Origin: Arion vulgaris
Taxonomy: Eukaryota > Mollusca > Gastropoda > Stylommatophora > Arionidae
Length of the DNA stretch: 64,000 bases
Assembly: GCA_020796225.1 (NCBI GenBank)
Contig: CM036774.1
Location: 27,866,791-27,930,790, forward strand
Direction of reading: 5' to 3'
Shown in pieces: positions 31,801 through 40,700 of the stretch. A program made the translations under genes and the position numbers. How positions within the stretch are numbered: the first letter of the stretch is position 1; the number at the start of each line of letters is the position of its first letter. Below the pieces are notes generated by a model. It saw only the letters and a program-made list of their open reading frames with translations, was not told where the DNA came from and ran no database searches.

Positions 31801-33830
31801 TTGCCTAGAAGAGATAACTCTTGACACCAAACAACTACTGCCTTATAGTCTCAGACTAGGGACAGTCTCAAAGGATAGGAACAATTAAACTTGTTGAAAT
31901 TGAATGTTACTGTGGAGCTAAAGGTCTAACATTAACATAACTACATAATTTAACCAAGTATGATGGCACAATCAATCAGGTTTTAGTTAGTTTAGTCGTC
32001 GGATCATCATCACTGCCCGTCGAACCAATTAGTCCATAAGTGCTCTGATCTCCCCCTCAGTATTTCCTTCAGCGTGTGGCGAGTAATGAAACCGGTTCTT
32101 TGTTGGTTTACTATTCTGCTGTGGCTACCAGCATAGCGTCCTTGTCTAGCTACACCACACTTGACTTGGAATTCTTGCAGTCTGGTTAGTGTTGTAGATT
32201 CACCACTATTACATGAATCATGTACACGACCTCTCTCCCTTAGGGAACTTAAAATGTCAGCATGGTCCATTGCTTGCCCGCTTTGTACAGTAGCCATACC
32301 TGGAAGCCTATCTGCATATTCATTCCCCTTACACCTGCATGCTCTGGCACAAAAATAAAACTGATCTTTGTCAGCTTAGACCTCCCCAGCGACTCCATCT
32401 AATGTCTCCTAGCCCATAGTGTTTCAATCTTCCTGAGCATACTCATTGAGTCACTGAGAAAACATGCATGGATAAAAGTCTGTGATTTCAGTCAAACCCT
32501 CGCTTTAGTAACTGCCATGATTTCCATAGTGAGACTGCTCGTAGTCATGGCAAAACAACCACTGTCTTCCTTCACAACATCCCCTCCGACCTGAGCAGTG
32601 AAAGCCCATGAGCTCTGCATATGTCGAATCACCAAACCATCTGTATAAATGATTACATCATGCTCAAATGAGTTCTCAGAAATTAATGCCTGAACTGCTG
32701 CCTCCCCGACAAGTGGGTTGTCTTGTCTGCATTATTTATCAAGTTTGATGCATACAGAAAATGATGTATTGATTCCTCTTGGCACTGGTATTCATTCTTC
32801 ACCAGGATCAATGTCTTCAAGTGTACACACCTGTTCAATACAGTCTTTGGCCTGACCCATCCAAGATTTTCCTCTTTTTTTATTTATTTCCTTTTTATCT
32901 CTTTATTTCCATGTGCAGAGGATGTTGTGTGTCAGCATTGACTCGAAGGTATGCCCGTGCACGGCTCATCAGTGTTCTATATTCTATAGTAGGATAGTCA
33001 AGAAGATAGTGCATCGACCTGCACGACGTGTCTTTAGTGCATCCAAGTATGATGCGATCCCTCGTTTGTATTCTTTCCAGTCGTTCTATCTGACTATGAC
33101 TGAGTCAGGATTGCCAGAGCATACTAAAGCACAGAAAAGACCAGACCCTGGTATAAAGACAAAGATGGCGCTGCTCACGCCGCAGCCATTACTCTCATTG
33201 CAGTCAAACCCTTCCTCGCCTTCATTATCACATGAGCTATGTGTTCCGTAAAATCTAGACTACAATCAAACTGCAACCCCAGGTATTTCATAGACTGAGA
33301 TTGCTCCACCACCTCTGAACACAAAACCACAGATGGTGTTGGAGTGTTGACGATGTGGTTGTTAAAAGAGAACCATGTCACCGATGATTTTGTGGTGTTG
33401 ACCAATGCTCCTGCTTCACCGCACCACTTACCCATGCGGTCGAGTTCTGACTGAAGTTCCTCCACAAGCTAGAGCAAACAATAACAAACAAACAATTGCA
33501 TTGGGTTTCCCCATATGGCTCGGTCACTCTCCACAGAAATGTCAAGTCACCTATTGAGAGTACTGCACAAACTCTGTAGCTCCTGAAATAATCCTAGTAA
33601 TCTGATGACTGATAGAAGAGAGATTAAGATAAAAAATACAGCTAACAATAAACCATGTGACATGAATACTCACCACCAACTGTTGCCTCACTGTGTTCTG
33701 GGAACTGACCTCGCACAAACCTCAGAGCTAGACTGGACTTGCCAACACCCTGGTCTCCTAGAAGGACAAGTTTGGCTTGTTGCATTCTACCACCGCTAGC
33801 AGATCCTGAATTGCGTCTGCCACTGCTCAT
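22740..33830 (-). CDS. RAB5: Rab5-like small GTPase, five exons, complete
   Basis: The exons in coding order are 33830-33674, 30236-30085, 27914-27789, 24258-24165 and 22840-22740. All introns are GT-AG and the phases (1, 0, 0, 1) agree, giving 630 nt: 209 codons plus a stop. The P-loop is G-D-Q-G-V-G-K-S-S (residues 25-33), the switch I region T-V-G-A-A-F, G3 W-D-T-A-G-Q-E followed by the Rab5 signature [13 protein letters not shown]4 N-K-I-D and G5 S-A-K. The C-terminus ends G-G-C-K-C, a C-x-C geranylgeranylation signal; many animal Rab5 proteins instead end in a C-C-containing motif. By family knowledge it should act on early endosomes in fusion and sorting. It differs from canonical Rab5 in the P-loop and the Gly-rich tail, so a Rab5 paralogue is possible. 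No frame break is seen. The introns carry LINEs and arrays. The ATG at 33830 was chosen because two in-frame stops lie a short way upstream. Confidence 0.92.
22900..23160. other. intron 4 segment with a two-copy motif, unrecognised
   Basis: cttcggcttggtgcca and ttcggttcggtgcca occur in an imperfect duplicate separated by about 40 bases. The region is somewhat GC-richer than the surrounding intron. Not recognised as an exon or transposon. Confidence 0.35.
23455..23582. repeat. 22-bp tandem repeat, about 6 copies
   Basis: The unit is atgtagaagtctagtataga plus aa, with one interrupted copy. Confidence 0.9.
23612..23992 (+). mobile_element. I-like LINE fragment (family A), 5'-truncated
   Basis: The plus strand reads [12 protein letters not shown] and then [10 protein letters not shown], the RNase H C-terminal block, and continues through a tail shared with 25403-25891 (minus) and 37560-37927 (plus). 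It ends gtttagtaaccaataaccaa. It lies in opposite orientation to the host gene and to the family A copy 1.4 kb away. Confidence 0.85.
24165..24258 (-). CDS. RAB5: Rab5-like exon 4 (G5 motif)
   Basis: The exon begins after attacag and ends G before gtaact. It reads [13 protein letters not shown] and E-C-S-A-K, then V-H-E-M-F, matching the Rab5 segment around the S-A-K guanine-specificity loop. Confidence 0.93.
24400..25402 (-). mobile_element. LINE reverse transcriptase, C-terminal half (family Z), split by family A
   Basis: The minus strand reads [11 protein letters not shown] then [11 protein letters not shown] (the RT F-D motif region), [21 protein letters not shown], and the tail Q-H-R-C-N-K-A-N. 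This is a pol-type RTE/CR1-like reverse transcriptase with stops and frameshifts. Its N-terminal half lies at 26700-27480. It sits in Rab5-like intron 3, in the same orientation as the gene. Confidence 0.85.
25403..25891 (-). mobile_element. I-like LINE (family A), 3' part, inserted in family Z
   Basis: The minus strand carries the RNase H segment [20 protein letters not shown] and [10 protein letters not shown]. The 3' end is ttggttattggttact on the plus strand, i.e. a gtaaccaataaccaa tail on the element strand. A frameshift sits between the two halves of the RNase H segment. Family B interrupts it at 25892. Confidence 0.87.
25892..26437 (-). mobile_element. I-like LINE (family B) inserted in family A, 11-bp target duplication
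   Basis: The RNase H reads [22 protein letters not shown] and [15 protein letters not shown], then after a frameshift the family B tail. It is flanked by ccagagatcca at 25881-25891 and 26438-26448. It is 5'-truncated, about 546 bp. Confidence 0.88.
26438..26699. mobile_element. family A LINE, 5' part with an inverted 5' segment
   Basis: 26449 to about 26531 continues family A on the minus strand. About 26541-26699 is the segment that should lie just upstream, but in plus orientation: it carries the T-D-G region (atataccgatggg) and N-A-H-G-R-V-V, as at 37196-37353. The junction has a shared gttgttg-like sequence. This is the pattern expected for twin-priming 5' inversion. Confidence 0.8.
26700..27480 (-). 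mobile_element. LINE reverse transcriptase, N-terminal half (family Z)
   Basis: The minus strand reads [38 protein letters not shown], then (after a frameshift) [11 protein letters not shown] and F-T-I-L. These are the successive RT blocks before the catalytic motif. The reading resumes at 25402 with R-Q-L-V-E, so the two parts are one element split by family A. 27180-27480 is likely more of the same element but too decayed to read well. Confidence 0.83.
27581..27678 (-). pseudogene. duplicated end of Rab5-like exon 3 plus adjoining intron
   Basis: A 98-bp segment nearly identical to 27728-27825 lies 147 bp downstream on the gene strand. It includes about 36 bases of the exon 3 end (reading E-H-I-V-V-Q-T-E) and the donor gtagaa. 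There is no acceptor or upstream exon portion, so it is not an alternative exon by itself. Confidence 0.8.
27789..27914 (-). CDS. RAB5: Rab5-like exon 3 (G4 motif N-K-I-D)
   Basis: The acceptor is cttcttcag and the donor is GAG|gtagaa. It reads [10 protein letters not shown] and [10 protein letters not shown]. The donor is non-ideal but the phase (0 to 0) and family alignment support it. Confidence 0.93.
28030..29545. repeat. 30/33-bp satellite-like array, about 48 copies, with higher-order pattern
   Basis: Two unit types are interspersed. One is ctaaataataacactcaact followed by gacatgtcaga; the other replaces the end with gacatgaaagacac. Blocks of the same unit order recur (for example around 28150-28440 and 28500-28800, and 29000-29160 versus 29330-29490). 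It fills much of Rab5-like intron 2. Many copies carry the palindrome tgacatgtca. Confidence 0.94.
29546..30084. other. Rab5-like intron 2, unassigned single-copy sequence
   Basis: 29690-29990 is less AT-rich and may be a dispersed repeat, but I cannot assign a family. An A/G-rich tract lies at 29930-29980. No exon seen besides the Rab exon that follows. Confidence 0.35.
30085..30236 (-). CDS. RAB5: Rab5-like exon 2 (switch II, G3 motif)
   Basis: It begins after tttacag and ends GCA before gtacgt. It reads [18 protein letters not shown] and [14 protein letters not shown], the Rab5 hallmark block. Joins exon 1 at phase 1 to give T-V-G-A-A-F. Confidence 0.96.
30240..30470. repeat. two-copy TG-rich repeat next to exon 2
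   Basis: gctgtaaatataggacat and the following tgtatgtgtaagcag occur at about 30236 and 30346. They include the intron side of the exon 2 acceptor, so part of the splice site is duplicated. TG-rich tracts follow. Confidence 0.75.
30484..30735. repeat. GA-rich low-complexity tract
   Basis: Purine-only on the plus strand for long runs (agagagacagagagac type). Apparent Arg/Glu-rich or Ser/Leu-rich frames on the two strands are artefacts. Confidence 0.93.
30950..31510. repeat. 74-bp minisatellite, about 7 copies, Rab5-like intron 1
   Basis: The unit contains tgaatggctaataaccagca, agctagtgggcagtcagag and ttgacagaatctctgct. One copy near 31280-31345 is disrupted by unrelated sequence. Confidence 0.93.
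31511..31985. other. Rab5-like intron 1, no feature seen
   Basis: AT-rich single-copy sequence between the 74-bp array and the LINE copy. Nothing recognised. Confidence 0.4.
31986..33480 (-). mobile_element. I-like LINE (C-like family), RT C-terminus plus RNase H plus tail
   Basis: This is the longest LINE fragment of the window. In coding order on the minus strand: [12 protein letters not shown] and [10 protein letters not shown] (RT thumb region, 33175-33465), [10 protein letters not shown], the RNase H start D-V-I-I-Y-T-D-G with the catalytic Asp (about 32650), [29 protein letters not shown] and a tail ending R-G-R-S-E-H-L-W. Multiple stops and frameshifts. It lies in Rab5-like intron 1 in gene orientation. 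Confidence 0.87.
33674..33830 (-). CDS. RAB5: Rab5-like exon 1 (start codon, P-loop)
   Basis: The ATG gives [10 protein letters not shown] followed by a Gly/Ser-rich leader and [18 protein letters not shown]. The exon ends in A-T-V-G plus one base before gtgagt. TAG and TGA lie in frame about 60 bases upstream. The internal Met at codon 16 could be an alternative start. Confidence 0.93.
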
Positions 33831-35740
33831 CGCTGTTTCTGTAACTGTGAGACTTTCTGCTAATGATGGTAACTTCTCCAGATTCTGCACTCACTAACTC
33901 TTTTGCTGAAGTACAAGCTGTCGCTATTTCCTTTAAATTTGATCCGGTATCAATGCCATTTATGCTTTAATTCTGAATAGAAAGAAGAAGTAGATGAAAA
34001 ACAATCCAAAGTACACACTCAACATAAAGCACATCCCTTCTCTGTTCAATATGAGACACTTTCTTGTTCTGTGGATCAGTTTTTCATGTTCAGAATTCCA
34101 CACAAAGTGATAAGTTGCCTTGATAAATTCAGGGATGATCCACAGTGACAGTCACATTCTATGTAAGATATCTGATAGCCATGAATGATGTATGATGTGT
34201 ATACATCACATTTTCATTGCTGTGTATTCACTTTATGGAAATTTCCTGTTCATGAATATTCTAACATTGTTCACATGACATCAGAGTTTGGAGGGTAAAT
34301 TTTTTTTTAGTTGGGTGCACTCCCCAGGCAAGTCAAAATGGGGATCATTGCCACCGGTGGATGCAGCATCGGTGGCAATGATTAAAGAACTTACTATAGT
34401 AGAGGTTTCTGTAGGGTTACCTCCACCATAATCTAGAGTTTAACACAAGTAGACACTGGTGGTCTGGTCTTTGGGCAACAGAAGCTTCGCCATAAGCTAG
34501 ACCATGTTAGTAAAAACAGGGAGTATCTGACCTAATAATTGGAATAATATTCAAGAAGATACAGTTTTCTTGGTTGCAAACATTTTATTATTTTTTAGAT
34601 GAAACCTATAGTAAGTTTTACTGTCCTTTCTGTTTAATACGACACACCTAAGTAAACACGCTATCTGACCTCTGTGTGCTAAGTATGTCAGAATATTAGT
34701 CCATGACCAATCATTTAATTAACTATAATAAATTAATCTCCCAATTAGAAGTCAAAGATGATCATTGATGTTGGAGAAGGAAATATTTGGTAAACAACGT
34801 TTTGGTAATTTATATTGTAAGACAACTTAAAAAAGAGTGACACGTTCTCGTTTAGTGACACTGGTTTCTGTATATATACTAATCAGCATGCTGAACTACA
34901 AACACTTGACGTAACTATATTTATACTAATAATTTAATAATAACAAGGTCTCAGGGTCAGGTCAGACCTGTGGACGGTGAGACCAGCTGATACGAATCAC
35001 AATCACTGGGAATTATAATATATATAATACCTTACGTGAAGTTGTTACACATTTCGTTGAACACATTATGTTACACAGTAGAAACTATGCTAAAACCATA
35101 CTAGAAACGACTACTAAAATGGTAGAGAGACTTACATGCAGCAAAGAATGTCGTATAATATTTATAATAATGGGGGATGTTTATATTTCATTCAATGTTT
35201 ATCTACCTCTCGACTTCCGGCAACTTTGTTTGTTCGTTTCCTGAGAATGATGGGATATATTTCTACGGTGTCCATTCAATTCTTATCATTGTTATAATTG
35301 CGTATAATTGCGTTATAATTGTTATGCGTATATAGTATAATCTGAAAATAGGAATAGCAAATTGATCTGTTCTAAAGTAGTCTACATTCTAACACGGGTG
35401 TTGACATTCACAACATACGATAGCAAGCGATGCTCTTTCTCTCTCTCTCTCTCTTTCTCTTTGTTACTCTCGCACCGCCCAGACCGATGTACCAGATGTC
35501 CCCATAAATTCTATTCATGTGGAAATCTTTAGCATTGGTGTGTTTTACGTCACATCTTCAGTACCATTTGAAGCTCTGGTGCTTATCCTTCGGCGATGTG
35601 TCCGGTTATTTTTGAATGGTAAATGAACGAGTAATTAGTGAGAATAAAACTAAAAGCACAGTGTAATTTTGATAATTCCACACGTTACCCCCTTCCCTAC
35701 GCTCTCAAACCATCCTCCGTATAGCTAATTAGATCTTGCA
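33831..35740. other. upstream region of the Rab5-like gene
   Basis: Mostly single-copy AT-rich DNA with no recognised coding exon. It holds the hairpin at 34344-34382 and a short (CT)n tract at about 35437-35460. Promoter and 5' UTR of the minus-strand Rab gene are expected here but are not identifiable by eye. Confidence 0.4.
34344..34382. other. perfect 13-bp inverted repeat (hairpin)
   Basis: The arms are atcattgccaccg and cggtggcaatgat, separated by 13 bases. It is GC-richer than its surroundings. The stem is shorter than a typical animal pre-miRNA and no poly-T terminator follows. Confidence 0.8.
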
Positions 35741-35749
35741 CCATGCTAT

Positions 35750-36540
35750 AGTTTCAATTTGGAATACCTTAATTGCACTCTGGATATACCTGTAGGTGCT
35801 CTGATCTCCTTAACAATATCTATAACCGCGACTAATTGTACCAGTTCGATGTTGATTGATGAGCCCACTCATAATCCTGCTGTGCTGTTCTTTTCTGACC
35901 ACTCTAATCTTCAATCCAAGTTCTTGCAATCTAGCAGTTGACGTGGATTGGTTTAGATGAGAATCCTTTTTGTGGTCACACGCTATGAGGGCATTCTGAA
36001 TGTCAGTTCTATTCATTGGCCTGCTGTTTCAATGTCATCGACACCCATGTGCCCCAGAACGTAGATGAATTAATTCTGCAAGTTGTTGAAGCTTGTGATG
36101 ATGCAGGCGATTGCCTGCGCATGGAACTAGCCTCCACATTTCAGATCAGACTCAATGAATCACTCAGAATGCACTCATGAGTGTAGTTTTGTGACTCCAG
36201 TCAGAGTAGTGCCTTAATCGCTGCCAGTACTGTTGTCATGCTACTTGTCATACTAAATGCATCACTGGCTTCCTTGATATTTCTACCGCATGAGCTTGCG
36301 GAGAAGTCACATGGGGACATTTCTTGACAAACTACCACGTATCCATCCCTGTAAATTACAATGTCACCTTCATTAGATCGAGAGCTCCTGATACAGGATG
36401 ACAAGCAGTCGTAGATCGATATGAGCTTCCACATTGACTCCCATTGCCACCAGACCTGTACGTGCTTTGACAATGACATGCTCAACATGTTCCATGAAAC
36501 ACGGACTGCTGTCAAATTTCACACTTAAAAACTGCATCGA
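35750..36540 (-). mobile_element. I-like LINE (family B) fragment
   Basis: Minus strand, coding order: G-D-I-V-I-Y-R-D-G (RNase H, T-D-G position mutated to R-D-G), S-S-M-T-T-V-L-A-A-I-K-A-L-L-W-L, S-D-S-L-S-L-I, then the family B tail with T-A-R-L-Q-E-L-G-L-K-I. The 3' end is near 35755 with a gaaact-type tail. More diverged than the copies at 1-405 and 25892. Confidence 0.82.
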
Positions 36541-36544
36541 TTAA

Positions 36545-36995
36545 GCTCCGGATATACCAACGCTGTACAGTGTCACAGCAGGGGTGGATGAGGACAATCA
36601 TCCCAGCACTTCGGACACGTCCATAGGTGATTCGATCTCCACCTCAACAAATCTTGCTCCATCCAGCAGCCCAACACGCCAGTTCGATGTTGATTAATCA
36701 ATGTCTTTGCATATTTGATATGTCGTTATTTTCGGGCTGTACCAATATCGACATTCATCTCTCTCAATCTGATCAGAGACTGGGATTCACAATCCTGAAA
36801 CTCCTCCGTTCGGAAAGACTCATTGTGTTAACAATGTCATTTCCGTTCATTGCAGCTTCCTCTGATATCATAGCCATGCCAGCCAATCTATCAGCTCGTT
36901 CATTACACCTGACTCCTGCATGCGCAGGGATAAAAGTGAAGGTGATTTCTCTTATCGCTGTCTGTGCTAGTACCTACACACAGTTTCGTCTTACC
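36545..36995 (-). mobile_element. I-like LINE (family C) fragment
   Basis: The minus strand reads a decayed RNase H C-terminus ([11 protein letters not shown]) and a tail that matches 12240-12600. It contains stops and frameshifts. Confidence 0.7.
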
Positions 36996-37017
36996 ATTCC
37001 TGTAAGGATGTCTATAT

Positions 37018-37186
37018 ATTTCCTACTATACCGAAAAATTAGATACTTTGATCACATCAAGCGTCACGATGACCTGGAGAGAACAATATTAGAGGGTAGG
37101 GTCCCAGAACGCAGAAGCAGACCAACAAGAAGATGGCTACAAAATATTAAAGAAACCATGAATATGACCATCGACGAAGTGGGTGA
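37018..37186 (+). mobile_element. LINE C-terminus (family Y), 5' side of a nested insertion
   Basis: It reads R-K-I-R-Y-F-D-H-I-K-R, G-R-V-P-E-R-R-S-R-P-T-R-R-W-L-Q and K-E-T-M-N-M-T-I-D-E-V. The coding sequence is interrupted at 37187 and continues at 37928. The last 13 bases (37174-37186) form one copy of the target duplication. Confidence 0.87.
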
Positions 37187-37927
37187 TTGAATGTAGAGAT
37201 TGGGACAACATGAAGGCTGATCTCGCAGTTAAGCAGTTGATAGAAGATAATGTAAGGGATGATGATGTTGTTGTATATACCGATGGGTCGGTTCAACGTG
37301 GTGAGAAATCCGGCTGGGGTTTCTTTGCTAATGCGCATGGTAGGGTTGTTGTAGAGCGAAGTGGGGCGTACAGGACAACTACTTCTAGTATGAGGATGGA
37401 GGTTGAGGCCGTACTGCTGCCCTCCATTGGATTTCTGGGACTTCATTTACTGGGGCAGTTGTTGTATCTGACTCTCAGTCGATGCTTCACAAGATCCAGA
37501 AGGGCAGGTTTCGGTATGAGTGGATGTCGTCTATAGAAGTTTCTAACCTCCAGCGGCTTACGTGGATATACTGTCCTGGGCATGCGGGTGTTTACGGTAA
37601 TGAGAGAGCGGGCAGGCTTGCATCAACAGCGTCGATTGTTGGGGAGTTGAAGATGGATAAAGGGGATATTCTTCGGTTTCTTCGCGACTCTCTGTTGGAT
37701 GAGGACACTAAAATCGATGCTGAATCGATCAAGCGATTTAAACAGTTTGGAGTTACCCGTTGTTCAAGTCGAACTGGATGTCTGAGAGGCAGAGTGAGAG
37801 GTGTGTTTAATCAGTGAGCCACAGGAACCATCAGTATGCATACTCTTCGATATCTGTTCGGGGAGACTGAGCATCTATGGGTCTGCCCGGAGTGCAATGA
37901 CGTCAGTTTAGTAACCAATACCCAATA
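37187..37927 (+). mobile_element. I-like LINE (family A), 741 bp, inserted in family Y
   Basis: 5'-truncated. The RNase H reads V-V-V-Y-T-D-G-S-V-Q-R-G with the catalytic Asp, [17 protein letters not shown], and after a frameshift near 37430-37480 [17 protein letters not shown] and G-N-E-R-A-G-R-L-A-S. It ends gtttagtaaccaatacccaa. Flanked by acgaagtgggtga (37174-37186) and acgaagtgagtga (37928-37940). This is the best-preserved family A copy here. Confidence 0.9.
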
Positions 37928-38034
37928 ACGAAGTGAGTGAACTGGCTAGAGGCAGAGTGAATTTCAGATGCGCTGCAAAGAGAGCAGCGTCCTATAAAGG
38001 ATACATAATAAAGGATACGCACCTTGACGATGAT
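37928..38034 (+). mobile_element. LINE C-terminus (family Y), 3' side of the nested insertion
   Basis: It continues S-E-L-A-R-G-R-V-N-F-R-C-A-A-K-R-A-A and ends caccttgacgatgata, the (GAT)-type 3' tail also seen at 9685-9700. Confidence 0.83.
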
Positions 38035-39116
38035 ATATTTCCTATTTGTGTGTGCGTGTGTCAAAGGCGTTCTAAGAAAATTGCTAAAATCAATATGTTT
38101 CTAAAGATTAGATTGTATTCTATAATACCGTTGTAACATACATACATACATACACACTCAATATTTAATATGTGCATTTACAACACCGAATATGTGATTC
38201 TTTGATAGTTGATGGATCAAAGATAAAAAGCAAGAAAGATTTGTTATAGTAGATTATTCACGAAAACGAAATAAGACACAAATAATACATATCTGTATTG
38301 AGACTTGTCAGTTTTAAACAGAAACAATAGCCCTATATTGATGTTTGATCAGAGAACGTTTTCCTGACCCCAATGATGTCATGCTTCTAATTAAGACTTG
38401 TTTTGTTTCTAAATTTAGACTAAATGTCACAAAATAATTGAGGAAATCCTTCCGTCTGCGCAGTTTTAAGTTGTTGTTAGATTCGTACACCGTCGGCAGA
38501 CGAGTAAAAGTGTGTCGAGGAATGTAACCTTACTATATAACATGGATCCTCTAGCGTACGAACGTCCTTGATCGGATTGTTGTCATCAGTAGACAGGTGA
38601 GTCAGATCATGTTTGTCATCGATGAATCATTAGTCGCTTGTACGACTTTCGTTGACAGATACTTCATACTGGCTCATTGTGTGTCCCACACACACCTCTC
38701 TTGTCCGCAGTCAGTGAAGCTATGAGACGTTGTTTGATCTGTACATGATGTGTCATCATGATTTAATAGGAGAATTGTTATTGCTGACTGCCTTTTATTG
38801 AACCACTGATTACTCAAATGCTGATTCATGTCTAATGCACTAGTGCAGAGTTCTAATCTATGCTTGATGTGTTTATGCAGCACTTCTCACTACTAGATGT
38901 GTATAGTCGAGGAGGGAGAGAGGGAAGTGATGTAAAGCGCATCGGCCTTCTGTCAAATATTTCTAAGTAGATCAAAGCAACTTATTAAATTTATTGTCAA
39001 ACATAAATGTATATTTGTTGCGGCATACACTGTTTCTCGCACGTTTTATATAGACATGTCTTGACACCATGGATAATGTTCATTATTCAACACCGCCATC
39101 ACTTACATGTCACCAT
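38035..39116. other. single-copy spacer, no supported gene
   Basis: A donor-like gacag|gtgagt at about 38590 follows a short ATG frame (M-D-P-L-A-Y-E-R-P) that stops at once. I cannot support an exon. A short (acat)n tract lies at about 38128-38150. Confidence 0.4.
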
Positions 39117-40330
39117 GCTATTACCTACATGTATTCTCCTGTCACGTATTCTCCTGTCATGTATTCTGTATTCTCTTGTCATGTATTCTTTGTCATGTAT
39201 CTCTGTATCTCTGTCATATTTTCTCCTGTATGTATCTGTTATGTATTTTCCTGTCATGTATTCTCTGTCATGTATTCCCTGTCATGTATTCTCTGTCATG
39301 TATTCTCTTGTCATGTATTCTCTTCTGTATTCTCTGTATTCTCCTGTCATGTATTCTCTTGTCATGTATTCTCTTGTCATGTATTCTCCTGTCATGTATT
39401 CTCCTGTCATGTATTCTCTTGTCATGCATTCTCCTGTCATGTGTTCTCTGTATTCTCCTGTCATGTATTCTCCTGTCATGTATTCTCTTGTCATGCATTA
39501 TCCTGTCATGTATTCTCCTGTCATGTATTCTCTTTCATGTATTCTCTGTCATGTATTCTCCTGTCATGTATTCTCCTGTCATGTATTCTCCTTTCTGTAT
39601 TTCTCTGTCATGTATTCTCCTGTCATGTATTCTCCTGTCATGTATTTTCTTGTTATGTATTCTCTTGTCATGTATTCTCTTGTCATGTTTCTTCTGTATT
39701 CTCCTGTCATGTATTTTCTTGTCATGTATTCTCTTTTCATATATTCTCCTGTCATGTATTCTCTGTCATGTATTTCCTGTCATGTATTCTCTTGTCATAT
39801 ATTCTCCTGTCATGTATTCTCCTGTCATGTATTCTCCTGTCATGTGTTCTTCTGTCATGTGTTCTCCTGTCATGTATTCTCTTATCATGTATTCTCCTGT
39901 CATGTATTCTCCTGTCATGTATTATGTTGTCATGTATTCTCTTGTCATATATTCTCTTGTCATGTATTCTCCTGCCATATATTCTCCTGTCATGTATTCT
40001 CTTGTCATGTATTTTCCTGTCATGTGTTCCTGTCATGTATTCTCCTGTCATGTATTCTCCTGTCATGTATTCTCTTGTCATATATTCTCTTGTCATGTAT
40101 TCTCTTGTCATGTATTCTCCTGTCCTGTATTCTCCTGTCATGTATTCTCCTGTCATGTATTCTTTTGTCACGTATTCTTTTGTCATGTATTCTCCTGTCA
40201 TGTTTTCTCCTGTCATGTATTCTCCTGTCATGTATTCTCCTGTCATGTATTTCTGTCATGTATTCTCCTGTCATGTATTTCCTGTCATGAAATTCTTGTC
40301 ATTATTCTCTTGTCATGTATTCTCTTGTCA
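39117..40330. repeat. 17-bp minisatellite, about 70 copies
   Basis: The unit is tgtcatgtattctcctg, alternating with ttctcttg variants. The long frames on all three plus-strand phases and several minus phases come from a 17-bp unit with no stop in any phase. Confidence 0.96.
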
Positions 40331-40700
40331 ATTTATCATTACATAGAATTTTTTCTGTATTTACCTTCATCGTGTCTCACCCTTTACTAATATCCTTACC
40401 TTCTATGTTTTCCTTGTCAGCTATCACTTTCATAATTACCTTCTTATTCTCACTTCACGTTACCCTACATATTCTCTTCTATGTGTTCTCCCTCATGCTA
40501 TCTCCTCATACTCTTCTAATGTTGCCTCACCTCATGTCACACATCCACATAATCATGTCTTCCCATGACACTATCCACGACTCACTTAATCCTGTCTCAC
40601 TCGTGCTCTACCACATACACCTCCTTTATCTTGTCTCTACCTGTCATTATCCACACAACCTATTTTGTCTCATCCTTGTCATACTACCTCACACACCCAC
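40331..40700. repeat. degenerate pyrimidine-rich transition between two arrays
   Basis: Loose similarity to both flanking arrays, with many t/c-rich words. No consistent unit length. Confidence 0.5.

Noticed and set aside
34344..34382. microRNA precursor or Rho-independent-type terminator
   Set aside because: A 13-14-bp stem is too short for an ordinary animal pre-miRNA, and terminators of that type do not apply in this genome. Kept only as a hairpin.
38530..38600. Possible first exon with ATG and gacag|gtgagt donor
   Set aside because: The ATG frame stops after nine codons (M-D-P-L-A-Y-E-R-P). No downstream exon was found. It could be a 5' UTR exon but there is no support.
39007..40390. 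Three overlapping frames of about 425 codons resembling Ser/Cys-rich membrane proteins
   Set aside because: They translate a 17-bp minisatellite that lacks stops in all phases, and frames are open on both strands. There are no splice sites or family motifs.
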